Part shown: in pieces, positions 32,406 through 37,391 of the stretch
Position numbering within the stretch: position 1 is the stretch's first letter
Layout: each line of letters starts with the position of its first letter
Notes under the pieces: generated by a model
The model's input: the letters and a program-made list of their open reading frames with translations, nothing else
What the model was told of the DNA's origin: nothing
Databases searched by the model: none
Assembly (NCBI GenBank): GCA_964527315.1
Contig: CAZGOQ010000007.1
Coordinates: 1-37,391 of the forward strand
Origin: HGM13006 sp964527315
GTDB lineage: Bacteria > Bacillota > Clostridia > Oscillospirales > Oscillospiraceae
Reading direction: 5' to 3'
DNA length: 37,391 nucleotides
Translations under genes and position numbers: made by a program

Positions 32406-33233
32406 TTACGCGACCAGCGAAAGCAACAGTGCAACGATCCCGGCACCCCAACAGTAGTAGGCAAAGCCGCCAAAACGGCTTCGGGCTGCCACCCAGCGGA
32501 GCAGACGGATACAAAAATATCCGGAAACAGCTGCGGCAAGCATCCCTGTTAGATACATGGGCAATAATCCCGGATCAAAGCCCAGAGAGACGGTTTCCGC
32601 AAAGCTTAAAATTGCTGCGCCGATTACAGCCGGGATGCTGAGCAGGAAAGATAATTTTACTGCGAATTTCCGGGGAAAGCCGCGAAGCATTCCCAGGGAA
32701 ATGGTAACGCCGGAGCGAGAAATACCGGGGAAAATGGCGATAACCTGCCCAAGCCCAATGAGGAGCGCGTCTGCCAGCGTGATATGCGTTTCCTGCTTTG
32801 TTTGCCTGGAAAGGCGATCTGCCAGCCACAGGATCCCGCCGTTGATCAGCAGCATTACGCCAACAAAGACGGTACTTCCGGAAAGCGTCCTGGCAAAGGA
32901 TCGAAACAGCAGACCAGGCAGCAGCGGCAGTGTCCCGAATACAATAAAAGCAGCCATGCGGCGGCGCTGACGGGCAGCAGGCGTTTTCTTATGGGCATCC
33001 CGTCCCAGACCGAAAAGGCTCAGACTGCCGCGAGCGATAGCCCGGACATCCCGCCGGTAGACCAAAAGAATTGGGAGCAGGGTGCCCACATGGAGCAGAA
33101 CGTCGAACATCAGGTCCGCGCCTTCGATATGAAAAATATTTTGCAGCAGTGTGAGATGCCCGGAACTGGAAACGGGCAGGAATTCTGCGATCCCCTGAAC
33201 CAGTCCCAGCAGTATGGCTGTGAGATATGTCAT
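32406..33233 (-). CDS. uppP: Undecaprenyl-diphosphatase (bacitracin resistance protein family)
   Basis: This 275-aa membrane enzyme recycles undecaprenyl pyrophosphate to the monophosphate carrier of peptidoglycan and glycan synthesis. The signature motifs are QGIAEFLPVSSSGHL near the N-terminus and PGISRSGVTISLGMLRG, with about eight helices. The ATG at 33233 has GGAGG (complement of 33241-33245) 7 nt upstream; the longer start at 33284 precedes that site. It is the first gene of an operon with ftsK and ansA. The carrier lipid it regenerates could also be used by the GT-C/UbiA pathway at 8.8-11.9 kb (inference). Confidence 0.95.
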   Translation of the reverse strand: MTYLTAILLGLVQGIAEFLPVSSSGHLTLLQNIFHIEGADLMFDVLLHVGTLLPILLVYRRDVRAIARGSLSLFGLGRDAHKKTPAARQRRRMAAFIVFGTLPLLPGLLFRSFARTLSGSTVFVGVMLLINGGILWLADRLSRQTKQETHITLADALLIGLGQVIAIFPGISRSGVTISLGMLRGFPRKFAVKLSFLLSIPAVIGAAILSFAETVSLGFDPGLLPMYLTGMLAAAVSGYFCIRLLRWVAARSRFGGFAYYCWGAGIVALLLSLVA

Positions 33234-33307
33234 AGCGGCGCCTCCTGATATCGGGCTTGTACAGTTTTGCGGACACAAGAGCATTGCGTCAAAAATAAAT
33301 TTTTTTT

Positions 33308-33336
33308 ATTATATCATGAATTGCAGTAAATTTCCA
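33308..33336 (-). promoter_or_regulatory. Promoter of uppP-ftsK-ansA
   Basis: On the minus strand, TGGAAA (complement of 33331-33336), 17 nt, then TATAAT (complement of 33308-33313). Confidence 0.55.
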
Positions 33337-33402
33337 CTGTTTCTTCGCAGATGCTCGACTGTACTCCTATAAATCAAAAAAACATTCCGTAGCAAAAACA
33401 CG

Positions 33403-33431
33403 TTGCATTCTCCACAAATTTATGATACGAT
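33403..33431 (+). promoter_or_regulatory. Promoter of the YbaK-type gene
   Basis: TTGCAT (33403-33408) and TACGAT (33426-33431) are separated by 17 nt. Confidence 0.55.
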
Positions 33432-33467
33432 TCTACCAATTTACTGAAATAAAGCGAGGAAATGAAT

Positions 33468-33941
33468 ATGTCTATGGAACGAGCCAGAACCCATCTCAAA
33501 CAATTCGGCTTTGAAAGCAGGATTCAGGAGTTCGACGCTTCCAGCGCCACCGTCGCTTTGGCGGCCCAGCGCCTTGGTGTTGAGGAAGCCAGGATCGCCA
33601 AAACCCTGTCCTTTCACATGGACGGGGGCGCAATTCTGATCGTTGCCGCCGGAGACGTGAAAATCGACAATGCGAAATTTAAAAGCACCTTCCACACCAA
33701 GGCGAAAATGCTCTCCTTCGACGAGGTGGAACCCATGACCGGCCATGCCGTCGGCGGCGTTTGTCCCTTTGGCGTCAAGGAGGGCGTGATCGTCTATCTG
33801 GACAAATCCCTCAAGCGGTTTGAAACGGTTTTCCCTGCCGTTGGAACTGCTGCCAGCGCTATTGAACTGACAATTGGAGAGTTGGAACTGTGTTCAAATT
33901 GCAGCGCCTGGGTGGATGTCTGCAAGCCGGTTGTAGGATAA
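33468..33941 (+). CDS. YbaK/EbsC-type aminoacyl-tRNA deacylase
   Basis: This is a 157-aa single-domain protein of the YbaK/ProX superfamily, related to the editing domain of prolyl-tRNA synthetase. Such free-standing proteins hydrolyse mis-charged tRNAs, for example Cys-tRNA-Pro. The block RIAKTLSFHM carries the conserved lysine. The C-terminal VIVYLDKSLKRFETVFPAVGTAASAIELT includes the family Gly-rich substrate loop. The ATG at 33468 is preferred because AGCGAGGA lies 7-8 nt upstream; the ATG at 33462 is only 1-2 nt from it. No terminator separates it from the T-box promoter, and no operon link is evident. Specificity (Cys, Ala or other) cannot be fixed. Confidence 0.88.
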   Translation: MSMERARTHLKQFGFESRIQEFDASSATVALAAQRLGVEEARIAKTLSFHMDGGAILIVAAGDVKIDNAKFKSTFHTKAKMLSFDEVEPMTGHAVGGVCPFGVKEGVIVYLDKSLKRFETVFPAVGTAASAIELTIGELELCSNCSAWVDVCKPVVG

Positions 33942-33976
33942 CTGATTTAATGAAATAAAGTTTTTTCAAAAACCTC

Positions 33977-34005
33977 TTGACAAATAAAAAAAAGGACGGT
34001 ATAAT
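33977..34005 (+). promoter_or_regulatory. Consensus promoter of the T-box transporter operon
   Basis: Perfect TTGACA (33977-33982) and TATAAT (34000-34005) boxes with a 17-nt spacer, preceded by an A-rich stretch. This is the best promoter in the window. Confidence 0.88.
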
Positions 34006-34011
34006 TCGTGC

Positions 34012-34274
34012 CATAAAACCGATGAACAGGAATAGTAACCTTGGGAAAGCCTTTCAGAGAGTTGTGGATGGTGAGATCACAGCAAGTGGAACCAACGGTG
34101 AATGGACCTGTGAGGGTGCCTTGAACGGATTTTCCAAGTAGATGGCAACGGGGGTTCCGGCCCGTTACAGCAGCGGAGCGCATGACTGTGCGCAGAGCGG
34201 GTGTTTTGCACCAATCAGGGTGGTACCGCAGGAGTGTAACTCTTGTCCCTATTTAGGGATAAGAGTGTTTTTTT
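34012..34274 (+). promoter_or_regulatory. T-box riboswitch, tryptophan specifier
   Basis: The ~263-nt leader has the T-box parts in order. Stem I shows the AGAGAG and GGTGAGA motifs (34055-34080). The specifier loop GAATGGACC places UGG at 34103-34105. The invariant AGGGTGGTACCGC (34217-34229) pairs with the NCCA end of uncharged tRNA. An intrinsic terminator uses arms 34240-34250 and 34255-34265 followed by TGTTTTTTT. Uncharged tRNA-Trp should allow read-through. The specifier was placed by eye, but it agrees with the TrpXYZ-type transporter genes that follow. Confidence 0.88.
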
Positions 34275-34336
34275 ATGCCGCCGCCCGGATCTTCACCTGA
34301 CATTTCAGTCGAAATAATTTTTAGGAGGAACTTATT

Positions 34337-35443
34337 ATGAAAACCACCAACTTCGTCAAAAAGGCACTGGCCCTGGTGATGGCCGCTGCCATGAGTCTCA
34401 GCCTGGCCGCCTGCGGCAGCGCGGGATCGTCCGCCTCTTCTTCCGCCGCCGGGACTTCCAGCGCCGGGACTTCTACCACCGAGACTTCCACCGCATCGCA
34501 GGAAACGGGCACGGTCTACAAAGTCGGCATCGTCAAATATGTAGACGACGCTTCGCTGGATCAGATCCAGAAGGCAATTCAGGATGAACTGGACGCCAAG
34601 GGCGCAGAACTGGGCGTTACCTTCGACTACGCGGACTATACAAAAAACGGTCAGGCCGACTCCACCACCCTCAACCAGATCGCTTCCGACTTGATTGCCG
34701 ATCAGGTGGATCTGATCATCCCCATCGCAACCCCCGCAGCAATGATTATGCAGACGGCTACCGAGGACAATCAGATTCCTGTGGTATTCTCCGCTGTCTC
34801 TGATCCCGTGGGCGCTGGTCTGGTCGCTTCTCTGGATGCTCCCGGTGCAAACGTGACCGGAACCTCCGACGCTTTGAACTCCAAGGCCGTGATCGACCTG
34901 ATGCTGGCGGCAAACCCCGATATGAAGACACTGGGGCTCCTGTACGATCAGGGACAGGATTCCTCCAAGCTGGCCATTTCCGACGCCATTGCCTACTGCA
35001 AGGAAAAAGGCATTGAGACCGTAGAAAAAACAGGCACCACCAACGACGAGTTGGCGCTGGCCGCCGATGCTCTGGTCGCCGCCAAAGTGGATGCCGTATT
35101 TACCCCCACCGACAATACCGTGATGACCGCGGAACTTGCCATCTATGAGAAGTTTGTGGATGCAAAGATTCCCCACTACGGCGGAGCGGATTCCTTTGCC
35201 CTCAACGGCGCGTTCTGCGGTTACGGCGTCAACTATGTCACTCTGGGTACTGCCACTGCGGACATGGCGGTCGATATTCTGGTCAATGACGCCTCCCCCG
35301 CTTCCTCTGCTGTAAAGATCATGTCCAGCGGCATTGCAATGGTCAACACGGAGACGGCTGAAGCCATCGGCCTGGATTACTCCATGTTTGCCGGTATGTG
35401 CGAGGAACTCAAGGAGACCACAACCCAGGAAAGCTTCGAATAA
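34337..35443 (+). CDS. trpX: ABC transporter substrate-binding lipoprotein, TrpX-like
   Basis: This 368-aa lipoprotein has a signal peptide ending in the lipobox LSLAAC and a Ser/Thr/Ala-rich linker of ~25 residues. An ABC_sub_bind (PF04392-type) domain follows: VGIVKYVDDASLDQIQKAI, ASDLIADQVDLIIPIATPAA, IPVVFSAVSDPVGAGLV and GANVTGTSD. This family differs from the family-3 binding protein at 16.7 kb. It is found in Firmicute tryptophan transporters controlled by Trp T-boxes or TRAP. GAGGA lies before the ATG at 34337. The genes trpX, trpY and trpZ are consecutive, and the leader carries a UGG T-box. Tryptophan is the likely substrate; tyrosine or another aromatic compound is the alternative. 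Confidence 0.88.
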   Translation: MKTTNFVKKALALVMAAAMSLSLAACGSAGSSASSSAAGTSSAGTSTTETSTASQETGTVYKVGIVKYVDDASLDQIQKAIQDELDAKGAELGVTFDYADYTKNGQADSTTLNQIASDLIADQVDLIIPIATPAAMIMQTATEDNQIPVVFSAVSDPVGAGLVASLDAPGANVTGTSDALNSKAVIDLMLAANPDMKTLGLLYDQGQDSSKLAISDAIAYCKEKGIETVEKTGTTNDELALAADALVAAKVDAVFTPTDNTVMTAELAIYEKFVDAKIPHYGGADSFALNGAFCGYGVNYVTLGTATADMAVDILVNDASPASSAVKIMSSGIAMVNTETAEAIGLDYSMFAGMCEELKETTTQESFE

Positions 35444-35457
35444 ATCTTTACATCAGC

Positions 35458-35485
35458 CAGGGCTGTCACAGATGTGACAGCCCTG
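35458..35485 (+). repeat. Perfect 13-bp intercistronic hairpin
   Basis: CAGGGCTGTCACA (35458-35470) and TGTGACAGCCCTG (35473-35485) are exact inverted repeats. There is no T tract, so it is probably a 3' stabiliser of trpX mRNA rather than a terminator. Confidence 0.72.
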
Positions 35486-35521
35486 CACGCCTGGGATGAC
35501 CACTGACAAAGGGGAGATAAT

Positions 35522-36454
35522 ATGTCCATTGCCTCTATTTTTACCCTAAGCACCGCGCAGACAGCCATGGAACTTGGCTGTATCTATGCACTGGTAGCGC
35601 TGGCGCTGTTTCTCAGCTATTCCATATTAAATATTGCCGACCTCAGCACCGATGGCTGCTTTACGCTGGGCTGCGCGGTCTGCTGTCAGGTCACACTGAT
35701 GGGCCACCCGATTCTGGCCCTGTTTGCGGCTATGCTGGCAGGTGTGCTGTCCGGATATATCACAGCGTTCCTCCAAACCCGGCTGGGTGTAGAGAGCATT
35801 TTGGCCGGCATTATCGTCAACACCGCTCTGTATACCGTCAATTTGGCCGTTATGGGATTTTCCTCAACGCTGAGCATTTTCAAATGCGACAACATCTTTT
35901 CCATGGCAAAAAACACCTTGATGCCGCTGCTTGGCCCCTGGTATAAGCTTCTGGTGGCTGCGGTGATCGTATTGGCCATCGCCGGGCTGCTGGCGCTGTT
36001 TTTAAAAACGCGGCTCGGCCTTTCTATCCGTGCCACCGGCGACAGTCCCGATATGATCAAAGCGTCCTCCGTCAACCCCGCCTTTACCATCACGGTGGGA
36101 CTCTGCATCTCCGGCAGTCTGACGGCCCTCTCCGGTGCAGTGTTGGCTCAGTATCAAAAAAGCTGCGACATCAATCTGGGTACTGGTATGGTGACCATCG
36201 CGCTGGCCTCTCTGATCATCGGCGAAACGCTGGTGGGTAAGGGCGGAATGCTTCGCCGGGCGTTGGGCGCTATCATTGGTTCCTGCCTGTACCGGCTGTT
36301 TGTGGCAATCGCGCTGCGGCTGAATATCCCGGCAGAGTGCATGAAGCTGGTTTCCGCTCTGATTGTTGCCATTGCCATTGCCTCCCCTGCTTTCAAGCGT
36401 TTTGTCGCATTCCAGAAGCGGAAGGCCCGGAGCCGTGGAGGTGCAAAATGCTGA
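35522..36454 (+). CDS. trpY: ABC transporter permease, TrpY-like
   Basis: This is a 310-aa inner-membrane subunit of the branched-chain-amino-acid/sugar permease type (BPD_transp_2), with about eight to ten hydrophobic helices. It starts with STAQTAMELGCIYALVALALFLSYSILNIADLSTDG, typical of this permease group. The motif TRLGLSIRATGDSPDMIKASSV is the cytoplasmic coupling region. A segment GMVTIALASLIIGE follows. AAAGGGGAGA lies before the ATG at 35522. The stop overlaps the ATPase start by 7 nt, so the two are co-translated. Substrate is inferred from the T-box and the binding protein. Confidence 0.9.
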   Translation: MSIASIFTLSTAQTAMELGCIYALVALALFLSYSILNIADLSTDGCFTLGCAVCCQVTLMGHPILALFAAMLAGVLSGYITAFLQTRLGVESILAGIIVNTALYTVNLAVMGFSSTLSIFKCDNIFSMAKNTLMPLLGPWYKLLVAAVIVLAIAGLLALFLKTRLGLSIRATGDSPDMIKASSVNPAFTITVGLCISGSLTALSGAVLAQYQKSCDINLGTGMVTIALASLIIGETLVGKGGMLRRALGAIIGSCLYRLFVAIALRLNIPAECMKLVSALIVAIAIASPAFKRFVAFQKRKARSRGGAKC

Positions 36455-37269
36455 CGCTGACCAATATTTCAAAAACATTCAACTTGGGTACTGTCAACGA
36501 GAAAAAAGCCCTGGACGGTTTGTCTCTTGATCTGCGGGATGGGGAATTCGCTACCATTGTCGGATCTAACGGCGCTGGAAAATCTACCATGTTCGGCGCC
36601 ATTGCCGGAAACTTCTATGTGGACGAGGGTTCCATTGCACTGGACGGCCAGGACATCACCTTCCTTCGGGAATACCGACGCAGCGAAATGATAGGGCATC
36701 TCTTTCAGGATCCTCTGAAGGGCACCGCCCCTCATATGACCATCGAGGAAAATCTGGCCATCGCCTATCTGCGGCAATCCCGCTCCCGATTTGCCTTTTT
36801 CAGCCGTATTTCCAAAAAGGAGAAGGATATGTTCCGGGAGCAGCTTTCCCTCCTTGGCATGGGACTGGAAGATCGGATGAAAAATCCGGTGGGTCTTCTT
36901 TCCGGCGGCCAAAGACAGGCTCTGACGCTGCTGATGGCTACCATGGTCACACCAAAGCTGCTGCTGTTGGACGAACATACTGCGGCGCTGGACCCTGCCA
37001 CTGCGGAAAAGGTACTGAAAATCACCAGAAATGTGGTAGAGGAACGGAACATCACCTGCCTGATGGTGACCCATAATATGTCTCAGGCCCTGTCCATGGG
37101 CAACCGCACTCTGATGATGGACGCCGGGCGCATAGTTCTGGATGTTTCCGGCGAAGAACGGGCCAGCATGACCATAGAAGATCTGTTGAAGCAATTCTCC
37201 CTTCAGGCAGGCAAACAGCTGGACAACGATCGAATTTTGATGAGTACGGAACCGGAGATAGAGCCTTGA
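36448..37269 (+). CDS. trpZ: ABC transporter ATPase, TrpZ-like
   Basis: This is a 273-aa cytoplasmic ATPase. Walker A is GSNGAGKST, the Q-loop is in HLFQDPLKG, the signature is LLSGGQRQALTLLMA, Walker B is LLLLDEHTAALDP with an intact Glu, and the switch is MVTHNMSQAL. The LSGGQRQALTL variant is typical of the branched-chain/TrpXYZ subgroup. The ATG at 36448 lies inside ATGCTGA, overlapping the permease end, with GGAGG upstream; the longer start at 36337 lies within the permease gene and is rejected. It is the last gene of the T-box operon, with no terminator seen in the remaining 120 bases. Confidence 0.92.
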   Translation: MLTLTNISKTFNLGTVNEKKALDGLSLDLRDGEFATIVGSNGAGKSTMFGAIAGNFYVDEGSIALDGQDITFLREYRRSEMIGHLFQDPLKGTAPHMTIEENLAIAYLRQSRSRFAFFSRISKKEKDMFREQLSLLGMGLEDRMKNPVGLLSGGQRQALTLLMATMVTPKLLLLDEHTAALDPATAEKVLKITRNVVEERNITCLMVTHNMSQALSMGNRTLMMDAGRIVLDVSGEERASMTIEDLLKQFSLQAGKQLDNDRILMSTEPEIEP

Positions 37270-37391
37270 TTTTTATGTGAATTTACCTGTTGGAATTTCT
37301 GATTATTCGGAGACGCTGGCAGGAATTGTTGTAGACATTAGAAATGAGCAAAACAACCCGTGAAGGGAGCGATCAGGTGGTGGGGGATAGA
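37270..37391. other. Short end region, no gene established
   Basis: No complete gene is present. AAGGGAGCG followed by GTG codons at 37377 and 37380 could be the start of a further gene that continues past the window, but only five codons are visible. Confidence 0.3.

Noticed and set aside
35458..35485. Terminator between trpX and trpY
   Set aside because: The stem is perfect but no T tract follows, and the downstream genes need read-through.
37377..37391. Start of a further gene at the right edge
   Set aside because: Only five codons after a plausible ribosome site are visible, too few to support a call.
1..37391. CRISPR arrays, tRNA or rRNA genes, transposases, phage genes
   Set aside because: None was found on either strand by reading; the only repeats are the two inverted intergenic copies and local hairpins.

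Overview
The window looks like a chromosomal segment of a low-to-mid GC Firmicute, most likely a gut clostridium of the Oscillospirales. This is an inference. It rests on lysine-riboswitch and T-box control, a SpoIIIE/FtsK-type translocase, an archaeal-type LeuC, split SecD/SecF, sigma-A promoters with 17-nt spacers, and anaerobic flavin/Fe-S enzymes. No rRNA, tRNA, CRISPR array, transposase or phage gene was seen. One 10-N scaffold gap lies at 19093-19102 and appears to be artificial.

Layout. 1-1.8 kb: end of a sodium/alanine symporter gene, then ilvE. 2.0-4.1 kb (minus): a 699-aa predicted beta-helix protein of unknown function, divergent from a MATE exporter (4.3-5.6 kb). 5.8-7.7 kb: an Old-Yellow-Enzyme/Fe-S/FAD reductase of the enoate-reductase/BaiCD type. 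7.8-11.9 kb: a PAP2 phosphatase, then a TetR - GT-C-like membrane protein - UbiA operon. The last gene resembles decaprenyl-phosphate phosphoribosyltransferase. 12.1-16.2 kb (minus): a tight four-gene operon of three NTF2/SnoaL-like proteins and a fumarate-reductase-type flavoprotein. 16.4-19.3 kb: a lysine riboswitch and a polar amino-acid ABC transporter. 19.6-23.2 kb: a Crp/Fnr regulator divergent from leuCDB. 23.4-28.6 kb: an aspartate-type aminotransferase, purB, secD and secF. 28.6-33.2 kb (minus): uppP-ftsK-ansA. 33.4-37.3 kb: a YbaK deacylase gene, then a T-box (specifier UGG, Trp) leading a TrpXYZ-type ABC transporter.

How it fits together. Much of the window is amino-acid economy: ilvE, leuCDB, an aminotransferase, asparaginase, and two transporters each under its own amino-acid-sensing leader. 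The most unusual part is the flavoprotein/NTF2 operon and the distant beta-helix gene. The beta-helix protein, the flavoprotein and one NTF2-like protein carry similar Pro/Gly/Met/acidic low-complexity inserts. With the nearby enoate-reductase-type enzyme and an exporter, this suggests an uncharacterised reductive or dehydrating pathway on a cyclic or enoate-like small molecule. The combination parallels bile-acid bai gene products, but the substrate is unknown.

Three other observations stand out. A ~137-nt intergenic repeat occurs twice in inverted orientation, with compensatory changes in its stems. A perfect TGTAA-N6-TTACA site between the Crp-type gene and leuC sits where it could activate leuCDB and repress the regulator gene. 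The lysine-transporter ATPase lacks its Walker B glutamate right beside the scaffold gap.
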